Source of the DNA: Pseudomonas azadiae
Lineage (GTDB): Bacteria; Pseudomonadota; Gammaproteobacteria; Pseudomonadales; Pseudomonadaceae
Direction of reading: 5' to 3'
Assembly: GCF_019145355.1 (NCBI RefSeq)
Contig: NZ_JAHSTY010000001.1
Span: 1,240,001 to 1,304,000, forward strand
Length of the DNA: 64,000 nucleotides
Each line of letters begins with the position of its first letter. Positions within the stretch are counted from its first letter, which is position 1. The translations under genes and the position numbers were made by a program. Below are positions 41,895 to 50,256 of the stretch, in pieces. Under the pieces are notes generated by a model. It made no database searches and was not told where the DNA came from. It saw nothing but the letters and a program-made list of their open reading frames with translations.

Positions 41895-42109
41895 CGCTGC
41901 ACTCCTTTTTCGAAAAAGGACTGGCACGGGACGCAGCGGGTCTTGCCGCCGAGCGCCTGGCGCGCTGCAGGAATCTCGTTATCACAGTCCAGGCAGTGAG
42001 TAAGGCTTGGGCCCGCTGACTCACGCCGGGCCTGGGCCAACTGGGCGTTGATAGCCTGGTCCCGCTGACGTTGTTCCAGGGCTTGGGCGCGATCGAACGG
42101 GCAGACCAT
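41891..42109 (-). CDS. TraR/DksA-type C4 zinc finger protein
   Basis: 72 residues with two CxxC pairs (CLDC at residues 39-42 and CVPC at 59-62, in a C-x2-C-x16-C-x2-C array) and a short helical start (DRAQALEQRQRDQAINAQL). Phage DksA-like proteins bind the RNA polymerase secondary channel. It sits between the tail-tube and holin genes, overlapping both, as in other P2/HP1-like phages, and could adjust host transcription late in infection. Confidence 0.85.
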   Translation of the reverse strand: MVCPFDRAQALEQRQRDQAINAQLAQARRESAGPSLTHCLDCDNEIPAARQALGGKTRCVPCQSFFEKGVQR

Positions 42110-42558
42110 CAGCTAATACCCTCGATCTCGGTGGCATCCAGGTACGGCACGCCGTTGATACGGATAAAGTCGGGGCTGGTGACCTCAAAAGGCACCTTGT
42201 GCTTGGTCTTCTCGCCGCCCTTGGGATCGATGCTCAGCAGGCTGGACACCTTCAACTTGCAGCCGAAGGCCTCAACGCGCAGCTCGTCGTCGCCGGCCTT
42301 GGCAAAGAACACCGTGTCGAAGGCATCGAGCTTGCGAAAACTGCCGGCAGTGCGTGCCGCTTCGATCAGCAGGTTGAAGTTGGTGGAATCCAGCTCCAGT
42401 TCGCCGGACGCCGCCACATCGCCGTCGACGTAGCCGTCAGGCACGCCACGGGTTTGTGCGGTCTTGCTGTTGTCGGTGATATCCAGGGTGCAGCTTTCGA
42501 CGTGTACCAGCAGATCGCCCAGGTTCACGTCGAAGTTCTTGCCGCCAATACGTGACAT
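42109..42558 (-). CDS. Phage tail tube protein (DUF2597 type)
   Basis: 149 residues: MSRIGGKNFDVNLGDLLVHV at the start, then DITDNSKTAQTRGVPDGYVD. It belongs to the DUF2597 family, the tail tube of HP1/K139-type phages (equivalent to P2 FII). It sits six bases after the sheath gene, as expected for partner proteins. Confidence 0.83.
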   Translation of the reverse strand: MSRIGGKNFDVNLGDLLVHVESCTLDITDNSKTAQTRGVPDGYVDGDVAASGELELDSTNFNLLIEAARTAGSFRKLDAFDTVFFAKAGDDELRVEAFGCKLKVSSLLSIDPKGGEKTKHKVPFEVTSPDFIRINGVPYLDATEIEGIS

Positions 42559-42564
42559 GAGGGG

Positions 42565-43686
42565 TTACTCCGAATCGTCGTTGGAAAGGTCCAGGGCGAT
42601 GTTCGCCGTGAGGTCTTTCGGGCAGTTGTGAGGCTTGAGCTTGATGTACACCTCAACGGCGGTTTTGCTCTTCCAGGTCAGCACGATGTCGCCGTCTTTC
42701 GGCGACTCGATCTCACCCGGGAACACCTCGCCGGCGAACTTGACCGACTTGGCCATGCGGCGCAGCGGCGCCATCAGGGCGGTGACGTTCACGGCCATGC
42801 TGTTGGGGGTGTTGTTCAAGCGGCGATCGGCTACGCGGCGAATCAACAGCGGCCGGACTTGGCGCGCGGCCTTGTCCGCAAGGCGCAGGTACTCCACGAC
42901 CTGGTAGTCGCTACCTGGCGAATCGAGCATGTTGCCGTCGCCCCAGTACACGCCCGGGTAATCGGAATAGGTCTGGGAGACGGAGAAACGCGCCTTGTCG
43001 AGTTCCGCGCGGATCGAGGACGGCAATGGCACGCCTTCGGAGTCGACAGGTACGGCGCCAAGCCCCAGCACTGCGCCGGTGGCCACGCGCATCGGGCTGT
43101 CAGCAATGCTGACGGCCGCGTTGGCCAGCCTGCCGGCCAACACGCCCAGGTCGTTACCGTGCAACTGCGGCACTACCAGGACACGCGGTGCTGATACGCC
43201 GGCGGTGATCGCTTTTTGGGCCACCAGGTACTCGGCCCAGCTTTGATACGGGCTCAGCGACAGGCCGGCCGTGGCCGCCATCACAAAGGCGCGACGGCCG
43301 TAGGTATCATTCATCGACACGGCCGCGTCGTGCATGGCCGACAGCTCGGCGCCGGTGGCCACCGGCTTGGTGATCACCACCGCCTCGACGGAAAAGCCCT
43401 GCTGCTGGGACATCTCCAGGGCTTTGGTCCAGTCGCCGTCCGGCGCGATCGGCGCTGCCAGGCACGCCCAGCGATCGCCACCGTTCAGGCGTGCGGCAGT
43501 GACCTGGGTTTTCAGGTCACTGGCCGGTAGGCCCAGTTGGGTGTCCAGATCGCTATCGGTGTTGAGGGCGATCAATTTGCCGGTGTTTTTCGGACCGGGG
43601 CCGATGAACAGAAAATAGCGCTCGATCTCAGTCACGGCGCCTTGGCCCAGATTGAGATTGTTAACGCTGACTTTGCCAAGTGCCAT
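42565..43686 (-). CDS. Phage tail sheath protein (DUF2586 type)
   Basis: 373 residues, the contractile sheath. It starts MALGKVSVNNLNLGQGAVTE and has YFLFIGPGPKNTGKLIALNT near residue 25, VVPQLHGNDLGVLAGRLAN near residue 170 and DYPGVYWGDGNMLDSPGSDY near residue 241. This is the DUF2586 branch (HP1/K139) rather than P2 FI. GAAGTG-type spacing before ATG is normal. The gene precedes the tube gene. Confidence 0.85.
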   Translation of the reverse strand: MALGKVSVNNLNLGQGAVTEIERYFLFIGPGPKNTGKLIALNTDSDLDTQLGLPASDLKTQVTAARLNGGDRWACLAAPIAPDGDWTKALEMSQQQGFSVEAVVITKPVATGAELSAMHDAAVSMNDTYGRRAFVMAATAGLSLSPYQSWAEYLVAQKAITAGVSAPRVLVVPQLHGNDLGVLAGRLANAAVSIADSPMRVATGAVLGLGAVPVDSEGVPLPSSIRAELDKARFSVSQTYSDYPGVYWGDGNMLDSPGSDYQVVEYLRLADKAARQVRPLLIRRVADRRLNNTPNSMAVNVTALMAPLRRMAKSVKFAGEVFPGEIESPKDGDIVLTWKSKTAVEVYIKLKPHNCPKDLTANIALDLSNDDSE

Positions 43687-43697
43687 GCTGTGCCTCG

Positions 43698-44378
43698 TTA
43701 GCGGGGTGAATTAAGGATTTGTTGGAACACCTGGTTAACCAGGTCGCGGGTTTCGCTTCCGCTCTCCACACCGAGGAACTGGCGTTTGGGCAGGGTGATA
43801 TCCCAGCTTTGCGCGCCGGTGGACTCGGTTCGTTCGTCGTTCAAAATGCGGATCAGCAAGCCGGCCTTGGCGTAGTTCACATGCTCTTGAATCCATGCCA
43901 CTGACGGCCTGGCCAGCGCCTTTTTGCCCTTCTGGCGAACACGAAAGCCCAGCCGGCGCAGGCGCTTGGCCTGTTTGTCGGTGCAGGCGATGCCTGGGGG
44001 GACTTTGTTCCAGCGGCGCATCTGCGCGGCGGTACGTCGCTCGCTGACGCCGTTGTGCTGCTGCGCCGCGACCCAACGGGTCAAGGCGTTTTTCCAGCCC
44101 AGCTCGGCTTCGTCGGAGCTGACGCGGGTGACCTGCAGCAGCTTGGCCAGGCCGGCTTCCATCTTCTTTTTGCCCTTGGCAGTGCCCTTGCGCTCAGCAA
44201 ATGGGGTGCCGTCGGTGTTCCGCTGCTCACGTACGCGCTTGCGGCTCATCGTCCGCACACGTGTGGTCACTCTGTTCAGCAACCGCCGGCGCAGTTGGGG
44301 CGGTAGCTCAAGCAACGCCAACTGGGCATCGACATCGAGCAAGCCCCTGACATCGAGGTCGAGCGGGTTAGCGGCCAT
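43698..44378 (-). CDS. Phage virion morphogenesis protein (tail completion gpS)
   Basis: 226 residues from ATG 44378 (MAANPLDLDVRGLLDVDAQL), with GAGGTGG upstream. It has the basic middle of gpS (RKRVREQRNTDGTPFAERKG then TAKGKKKMEAGLAKLL), and the end includes RQFLGVESGSE. Its start lies 11 bases inside gpR, overlapping, which is the usual P2 R-S arrangement. The longer frame reaching 44591 runs antiparallel to other sense and has no start support. Confidence 0.85.
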   Translation of the reverse strand: MAANPLDLDVRGLLDVDAQLALLELPPQLRRRLLNRVTTRVRTMSRKRVREQRNTDGTPFAERKGTAKGKKKMEAGLAKLLQVTRVSSDEAELGWKNALTRWVAAQQHNGVSERRTAAQMRRWNKVPPGIACTDKQAKRLRRLGFRVRQKGKKALARPSVAWIQEHVNYAKAGLLIRILNDERTESTGAQSWDITLPKRQFLGVESGSETRDLVNQVFQQILNSPR

Positions 44379-44817
44379 TGCTGCCCACCTCGCCATGCTC
44401 GGCAACCCACAGATCGAACGGGACGAACGCCCAGGTCTTGCCGAACGCCTCGATCTCGCCATCAGGGTCTTCGGCCAGGTACTGCGGCTCGACGAATTCC
44501 AGGGACAGGTCCACGTCGAAGCTGTCCTGGTCGAGCGGTTCAACTGCGAACAGCGGCGCAGGCAGTTCGTGGCGGTCCCGATCGGGATCATGGTTTTCCA
44601 GCCAACTGCCCACCAAAGCCATCAGCCTGGCCGGGTTGCCGGCGAATCGCTCCAGGGAGAACACAGCGCGGTAGCGCATATCGGACATGTGCAGGCCGTC
44701 GCGGTCGGGCTTCCAAATCAGTTCAAGACTGACCTGTTCCGTCCAGCTATCGAACTGCTCCGGCGCCACCAGGTTGCGCGCCATCAGGAAGGCGGTAAGC
44801 GCCTGCAGCTGGATCAC
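44368..44817 (-). CDS. Phage tail completion protein R (gpR-like)
   Basis: 149 residues: MIQLQALTAFLMARNLVAPE at the start, and YRAVFSLERFAGNPARLMAL in the middle, typical of the gpR family. It follows the head completion gene with a four-base overlap and precedes gpS. It caps the tail for joining to the head. Confidence 0.82.
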   Translation of the reverse strand: MIQLQALTAFLMARNLVAPEQFDSWTEQVSLELIWKPDRDGLHMSDMRYRAVFSLERFAGNPARLMALVGSWLENHDPDRDRHELPAPLFAVEPLDQDSFDVDLSLEFVEPQYLAEDPDGEIEAFGKTWAFVPFDLWVAEHGEVGSNGR

Positions 44818-45275
44818 AGCAGTGCCGCCGTGATGCGGCCACGGCCCTGCAGGGCGCGCACGGCCTGCTGGCTGAAGGCCAAGAAGGTTTCCGCACGCTC
44901 GGGCGCTTCCTTACCGGTGTTCTCGGCGCTTTCGCGACGGGTGACTGTCGGAAACTGCGGCAACGCGTTGCCTTTGGCGCGGCAGTACACGGCGCGCTTG
45001 TAAAGCTTCACCTGAAAGCTACGTTCTGGCAGCAGCGTGGAATCCGCGGACTCGACACGCGTAACGCCATTGGCTTGCCAGCGTGCTTTGCACTTGGCCA
45101 GGTCAGCGTTGACCTCGACCATTGCAGTGTTCAACGCGTCGACCAGCAGCTCTACCAGGTACTCCGCCGGCAGGCGTTGTTCCTTCTGGAATTCCGACAC
45201 AGAGAGGTCAGGCCAAAAGCCGTCGTTCTCGATCGTCTGCTCCACAAAGGTGGTTGTTTTCCCGGAAAAGCTCAT
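44814..45275 (-). CDS. Head completion/stabilisation protein (gpL-like)
   Basis: 153 residues from ATG 45275 (MSFSGKTTTFVEQTIENDGF), with WPDLSVSEFQKEQRLP next, the typical gpL opening. The longer frame from 45347 adds an unsupported 24 residues. It fills the neck after DNA packaging. Region 45276-45374 contains no gene; P2's X gene (LysM-like tail protein) is not found in this operon. Confidence 0.85.
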   Translation of the reverse strand: MSFSGKTTTFVEQTIENDGFWPDLSVSEFQKEQRLPAEYLVELLVDALNTAMVEVNADLAKCKARWQANGVTRVESADSTLLPERSFQVKLYKRAVYCRAKGNALPQFPTVTRRESAENTGKEAPERAETFLAFSQQAVRALQGRGRITAALL

Positions 45276-45374
45276 TGCTGGCCGCTCAAATAGGGCGGGG
45301 AGCCTGTTTTCAGTGGGACGGTCCATAAATGGGCGGCTCACTTCCACAGGTCCCCGCTGGGGGGGGGTAGTCGG

Positions 45375-46100
45375 TTATTCGGTGGCCGGGTTAGCGGCCG
45401 CTTGTTTTGCCAGGGCCCTGCGGACCTTTTCGATACGGGTGTCATTGCCGGCTTGGGCGTACAGCTCCGTTGAGCGCTCCAGGTGCTTGAGTGCGACCTC
45501 AAAATTCCCGGCCTCCATCGCGCGCATACCAATCAACTTGTGGTACTTGCTCGGGATCTGCTCCGTCAGTTGCCATTCACCGTCGACCAGGGGCAGCAGG
45601 TCGGAGAGGTATGGCTCAGGGCTGCGGTTGGCTTTGTATTCGGCGTAGGCCCACTCACACACGGCGTCAGCGACAAAGGTCTGGATGTCGCGGCGCTTGA
45701 AGCGCTCCGGCATCTGCTGGCCCTGCTCGATCAGGAAGTCAGCCAGTTCCAAGGCGTCATCGAACTGGGCGGTATCGAACAGCCAGACCAATACCTGCAC
45801 TGCAACGCGATTCGGGAAGTTCAGCCCCGACTCGCAGTAGCGCTGCACGTATTCCTGGTACTTGGGCAGCAGCTCTTCGCGCTTGAGTGCCTGGCGTCCG
45901 GCCAGGCCATTGATCGCACTGATGCGCGCCAGGTCCTGGTCCAACGCCGCCTCCTGCAGCAGCAAGTGTTTGCGCGCATTGGCGGGACTGCTCAGGGCAT
46001 CGCCAGGGGTGTAGGCCAAGCCTGCAGAAGCGGCGAGCGCCGCCACTGCAGTGCTGCCCATAGCCAGGGTGCGGCGCTTGTGCGCCAGGGCCAGACTCAC
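45375..46100 (-). CDS. Small terminase subunit/endonuclease (gpM-like)
   Basis: 241 residues starting at GTG 46100 (SLALAHKRRTLAMGSTAVAA), whose GTGA overlaps the capsid stop. The middle has RALARI-like helices and the C-terminal part a tetratricopeptide-like region (LGMRAMEAGNFEVALKHLER-type), seen in gpM proteins. It recognises phage DNA together with gpP. The alternative ATG at 46061 would shorten it by 13 residues. Confidence 0.82.
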   Translation of the reverse strand: MSLALAHKRRTLAMGSTAVAALAASAGLAYTPGDALSSPANARKHLLLQEAALDQDLARISAINGLAGRQALKREELLPKYQEYVQRYCESGLNFPNRVAVQVLVWLFDTAQFDDALELADFLIEQGQQMPERFKRRDIQTFVADAVCEWAYAEYKANRSPEPYLSDLLPLVDGEWQLTEQIPSKYHKLIGMRAMEAGNFEVALKHLERSTELYAQAGNDTRIEKVRRALAKQAAANPATE

Positions 46101-47116
46101 GCCAACAGCTCCACGTTTTCGGTCAGGGCGATCTTTTCCAACTGCTCGATCACATAACCTTCGTTGCGGCTGTTGTAGTCCTCGACGCGGGAGCGTTTCG
46201 GGTTCTCGATCGTCTGTTTGCGCCAGCTGGTGTCCTGGTAGTAGATCGACAGGTTGTCCCAACTGGTGACCAGCACCGCGTTGACCGGGAAGTTCGGCAC
46301 GCTGAACGCCGGCAGGCCACCGTAGGTCGCAATAACCTGGGCGTTTTCGATGCGCTCTTTTTCGGTCGGCGTATCGCCTTGTTTGGTGTACAGCTTGGCC
46401 TTGTCAGAGGCGAGCAAGTCGGTGCCGATGATCGCGACCAGGTCGCCGTCCTCGCGCAGGATCTCGTCCACCATTTGCTTGGTGTCGTGCACCAGAGCAT
46501 CAAGGTTGGCGTAGTCGCCACCGGCGCCCAACGTAACCTTGCCAGCGGCGGCGCCCTCTTTCAGCACCTGCTGTGGGGCCTGTTCGCGCAGTTGCTGCAG
46601 CCAGCCTTTGTTCACGTCCTGCAGCTTGGGATTCGCCGCCAGGTCGGTCTGAGGCGCGGCGCGGGTGCCATGGAAGCCGATAACGATTCGGTCCTGGGCA
46701 ATGCGCTTTTGCACTGCAGCGGAATAGCGCTCTTTGAAGTCGGGAAACTTCGCCCAGGCATCGATCTTGGCGTATGGCAGGCCCACGTCCGACTGGGTAT
46801 CAGCCAGTTCGTAGGTGGTGTTGTCCAGCGCCGAGGCGTCCTTGGCTTCGCGGTCGGTGGTCTTGGTGTTAGTACGGCCGGTGACCGGACCGTTAACGCC
46901 GATGAACACCTTCTCACCCTTGATCTCGCTAACCGGGGTGACGTTGATGCGCTCCAGGAAGTCGGCTTTTGCGGTGATCGCGTCGTTCAGTTCCTGGGCA
47001 ATCGTCGGGTCGACACTGAACATCCGGGCCGAACTTTCGACACCGTATGTTTCGGCGAGCGTTTCCTGCAGCTCGGCATATTGTTTGGCGCCACGGGCGC
47101 TTAATGGCTGGGCCAT
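46097..47116 (-). CDS. Major capsid protein (gpN)
   Basis: 339 residues, P2-type. Features: ARMFSVDPTIAQELNDAITA near residue 33 and VTPVSEIKGEKVFIGVNGPV near residue 61 (gpN signature), and LVAIIGTDLLASDK near residue 225. Its N-terminus would be processed by the protease/scaffold gpO, as in P2. The start lies two bases after the O stop. Confidence 0.92.
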   Translation of the reverse strand: MAQPLSARGAKQYAELQETLAETYGVESSARMFSVDPTIAQELNDAITAKADFLERINVTPVSEIKGEKVFIGVNGPVTGRTNTKTTDREAKDASALDNTTYELADTQSDVGLPYAKIDAWAKFPDFKERYSAAVQKRIAQDRIVIGFHGTRAAPQTDLAANPKLQDVNKGWLQQLREQAPQQVLKEGAAAGKVTLGAGGDYANLDALVHDTKQMVDEILREDGDLVAIIGTDLLASDKAKLYTKQGDTPTEKERIENAQVIATYGGLPAFSVPNFPVNAVLVTSWDNLSIYYQDTSWRKQTIENPKRSRVEDYNSRNEGYVIEQLEKIALTENVELLA

Positions 47117-47117
47117 A

Positions 47118-48035
47118 TCAAAGCACCTTGCGTCGTGTGGTAATTACCGGGCCTGGGTTGCGTGGCAACTGGCGACCGGCCGAGGTGTCCTTGAGCGCGG
47201 TGAACTGCTTCTGCAGCGCAGCCATGCTCGCCAGCAATGCCTTATTCGTGGCACCGCCTTTGCGGCTAAATTCGCGCTCTTCTTCGGCGACGGTGACGAT
47301 GCCATCGACAGCGGTTTGCACGTCATCGATCGGCTCAGGCTCTGGCTCGGGAGCATCTTCGGCGACAGGCTCGATTACTGCCTGAATGCCTGCAGCAACA
47401 ATCAGCAACTGAGCCAGCAGAGCTTTTAAGGCCGTTGCGGTAGCTTCATCCATAGGGGGTTCGGTCTCGGTTGGGGTGGTGGGTTCGGCGGGCTCAGCGT
47501 CCGCCGCGAAGCGCTTGAAAAAGCCAGTGAGCAAACCGATTAGCTTGCCCACTTCGCCTTGGGGCTCCTCCTCAAAGGTGCCCAGTTCAACGGAAGCGGC
47601 GTAATACGTGGCTTTGTTGGTTCGGCGGGAGAAATAGAGTTCCTGGGTGCCCAGGCTCGAAGGGGTGTCGGTGACAGCAAGGCCGGTCAGGTAGGATTTG
47701 CCGCTACCCGCAAAATTCGGCCAAATCTCAATGCTGGTGAACAGCTTCTGCCCTTGGTCATTCAGGTACAGCAGCCGGTCGTTGGGCTTGAGCTGGGCCT
47801 CCAGGGCAATTTGCCCCTCCTCCAGGTCGTCGCCCTCCTCAACCAGACGGACCGCGTATACGGTGCCGAAAGAACCTTCCGAACGTTGGTGCTCACACCA
47901 GATAACAGCCGTGTATTTCGACGGCTTGTAGGTTTCAGCGATATCGCGCAGTTCCTGGGGAAGGATCTCGCGACCATCGGCGGTGATGCCGCTGGTGGCG
48001 ACACGTTTCCAGAACGAAACAAGGGAACGGGGCAT
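47118..48035 (-). CDS. Capsid scaffolding protein and protease (gpO)
   Basis: 305 residues. The N-terminal protease half contains GITADGREILPQELRDIAET near residue 16, YTAVIWCEHQRSEGS near residue 41 (catalytic His) and SYLTGLAVTDTPSSLGTQEL near residue 113 (catalytic Ser), as in P2 O. The C-terminal half is acidic and then helical (TEPPMDEATATALKALLAQL), the scaffold part. It is divergent from the terminase gene, with a palindromic element between the two starts. Confidence 0.88.
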   Translation of the reverse strand: MPRSLVSFWKRVATSGITADGREILPQELRDIAETYKPSKYTAVIWCEHQRSEGSFGTVYAVRLVEEGDDLEEGQIALEAQLKPNDRLLYLNDQGQKLFTSIEIWPNFAGSGKSYLTGLAVTDTPSSLGTQELYFSRRTNKATYYAASVELGTFEEEPQGEVGKLIGLLTGFFKRFAADAEPAEPTTPTETEPPMDEATATALKALLAQLLIVAAGIQAVIEPVAEDAPEPEPEPIDDVQTAVDGIVTVAEEEREFSRKGGATNKALLASMAALQKQFTALKDTSAGRQLPRNPGPVITTRRKVL

Positions 48036-48122
48036 GGGCGTTGACTGCGCTCAATCGGTTGAATGAGCCGCCAAGATAGGGAGCCGTCAGCCCTCAAACA
48101 AACGGTTCAAATGCGCGTTTCT

Positions 48123-48141
48123 CCTATATTCACGATATAGG
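48123..48141. promoter_or_regulatory. Inverted repeat in the divergent O/P promoter region
   Basis: CCTATAT-TCACG-ATATAGG is a 7-5-7 inverted repeat between the O and P start codons (48036-48198). Phage late activators of the Ogr type bind dyads in such regions. No clear TGT-N12-ACA Ogr consensus was found there. Confidence 0.4.
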
Positions 48142-48198
48142 CGGATCTCGGAATTTAACCCCGCGTTTCCGGCGTTTTCGCCGCATAGACTGCGGCCC

Positions 48199-50256
48199 AT
48201 GTACTACTCGACCGAAGTTAAAGAAGCCGCCAAACGCCTGTTTCTGCGCCGCTGTAAGGCCAAGGAAATTCAGGCGCAGCTCAACCTGCCCAACATCCGG
48301 ATCGTCTACTACTGGATCCGCCAGGGCGGTTGGGAGGACATGCTGTCGGACGAAGAGCCGCTGACTGCCGTCGGCCGGCGGATCACCCTCCTCCTGGACA
48401 AGGTTGGCAGCCTGTCCAAAGACGACCTCAACGAACTGGACCGACTGACCATCGTTCGCGAACGCCTGCTGAAACAAGCGGCCAAGCCCGCACCTCTGGC
48501 GGCATCGAACGGCGACAACATGGGCGAGCCCCAGGAACCGCGCAGGCGGTCGCGTGGCGAACGCTCCAGCCGTGGCGAGGGCGGTGATAGGAAAAAGGAA
48601 AAGAAGGCCAAGAACGACATCAGCGGTCTGACCGAAGTCGACTTCCTGGATAAGTTCATCAGCAAGATGTACCGCTATCAGCAGGAATTGTTCGCGGCCA
48701 AGCAAAACCCACTGACGAGCCGGATCCGCAACATTCTCAAAAGCCGCCAGGTCGGTCTGACCTACTACTTCGCCGGCGAAGCGTTCATGGACGCGGTACT
48801 AACGGGCGACAACCAGGTGTTCCTGTCAGCCAGCCGCTCGCAATCGGAGATCTTCCGCAGCTACATCATCCAGTTTGCCAAACAGTGGTTCGATATCGAG
48901 CTGACCGGCAACCCGATCACGCTCAGCAACGGCGCCGAGCTGCGCTTCCTGTCGACCAACAGCAGCACCGCCCAGGGCTACCACGGCCATGTGTACGTGG
49001 ACGAGTACTTCTGGATCCGCGACTTCGAAAAGCTCAGCACCGTAGCCAGCGCCATGGGTACCCACAAGAAGTGGCGCAAAACCTACTTCTCGACGCCCAG
49101 CGCAGTGTCACACCAGGCATATCCGTTCTGGTCCGGGGAGGAGTTCCGCAACAGCAAACGCGGCAAGAAAGCCGGCGGCACCTGGCCCACCGAGGCGTCC
49201 TACACCCAGGGCGCGCTGTGCCCTGACGGCCAATGGCGCAAGACCATTACCATCCAGGATGCGATAGATGGCGGCTGCGATCTGTTCGACCTGGAGCAGC
49301 TGCAGCTGGAGTACGACGAAGACAAATTCCAGCAGCTGTTTTACTGCAAGTTCATCGACAGCAGCCAAAGCGCGTTCGGTCTCAAGGATCTGGAGCGGTG
49401 CTACTCCGACCTGTCGTTATGGGAGGACTACGACCCGGAGCTGGATCGACCTTTCGGCAACAGTCCGGTGTGGCTTGGCTACGATCCGAGCCGCACCCGC
49501 GACGACGCCACGTGCGTGGTGGTGGCCCCGCCGCTGGAACCCGGGGCGAAATTCCGCATCCTGGAAAAGCACAGCTGGCGGGGCCATTCGTTCAACTACC
49601 AGGCAGCCCAGGTCAAAAAGCTGACCGAGCGTTTCAACGTCCAACACATCGGTATCGACATCACCGGTGTCGGTTATGGCGTGTTCGACCTGGTGCGCGA
49701 CTTCTACCCGAAAGCCACGCCGATCCATTACAGCCTCGAGACCAAGAACCTGCTGGTACTCAAGGCCCAAGACACGATCCAGGGCAGTCGCATCGAATGG
49801 GACGCCGGCTGGACCGACATCGCCCAGGCGTTCCTGACCATCAAGCGCGGCACCACTACCAGCGGCCAAGTGACCTACAGCGCTTCGCGCACCGACGCCA
49901 CCGGCCATGCTGATATCGCCTGGTCGATCATGCACGCCCTGTTCAATGAACCCCTCAACACCAACAAGCGGCGCCGTAGCCGCTACGTCACGAGCGGAAC
50001 CAATGCCCAAGCCACGACACAAAAAGCCCCAAACCAGCCAACAGGCGCGACAGCCGCAGCCCATGCGGGCGTTCACCTTCGGGGAACCCGAACAGGTGCT
50101 GTCCGGCAACATCGGCGAGTACCTGGGGGTGTTTCTCAGCGACGACGGCGAGATCTACAAACCGCCAGTGTCGCGGGCGGGTCTGGCCAAGCTTCTGCGC
50201 GCCAACGCGCACCACGGCGCCATTCCCAAGTTCAAGCGCAACTTGCTGCTGCGTGA
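48199..50256 (+). CDS. Large terminase subunit ATPase (gpP), with C-terminal extension over the portal gene
   Basis: 685 residues. N-terminal HTH (KEAAKRLFLRRCKAKEIQAQ), Walker A-like ILKSRQVGLTYYFAGEA near residue 175, Walker B-like VYVDEYFWIRDFEKLS near residue 263, and nuclease acidic residues around VWLGYDPSRTRDDATCVVVA near residue 426. P2 gpP has about 590 residues; here the frame stays open 254 bases into the portal gene, giving about 85 extra residues that are Arg/Ala/Gln-rich and look like the out-of-frame portal. The extension may not be functional. Confidence 0.9.
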   Translation: MYYSTEVKEAAKRLFLRRCKAKEIQAQLNLPNIRIVYYWIRQGGWEDMLSDEEPLTAVGRRITLLLDKVGSLSKDDLNELDRLTIVRERLLKQAAKPAPLAASNGDNMGEPQEPRRRSRGERSSRGEGGDRKKEKKAKNDISGLTEVDFLDKFISKMYRYQQELFAAKQNPLTSRIRNILKSRQVGLTYYFAGEAFMDAVLTGDNQVFLSASRSQSEIFRSYIIQFAKQWFDIELTGNPITLSNGAELRFLSTNSSTAQGYHGHVYVDEYFWIRDFEKLSTVASAMGTHKKWRKTYFSTPSAVSHQAYPFWSGEEFRNSKRGKKAGGTWPTEASYTQGALCPDGQWRKTITIQDAIDGGCDLFDLEQLQLEYDEDKFQQLFYCKFIDSSQSAFGLKDLERCYSDLSLWEDYDPELDRPFGNSPVWLGYDPSRTRDDATCVVVAPPLEPGAKFRILEKHSWRGHSFNYQAAQVKKLTERFNVQHIGIDITGVGYGVFDLVRDFYPKATPIHYSLETKNLLVLKAQDTIQGSRIEWDAGWTDIAQAFLTIKRGTTTSGQVTYSASRTDATGHADIAWSIMHALFNEPLNTNKRRRSRYVTSGTNAQATTQKAPNQPTGATAAAHAGVHLRGTRTGAVRQHRRVPGGVSQRRRRDLQTASVAGGSGQASARQRAPRRHSQVQAQLAAA

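Noticed and set aside
45276..45374. Search for P2 gene X (LysM-like tail protein) between M and L
   Set aside because: The 99-base gap holds no frame of the right type on either strand.
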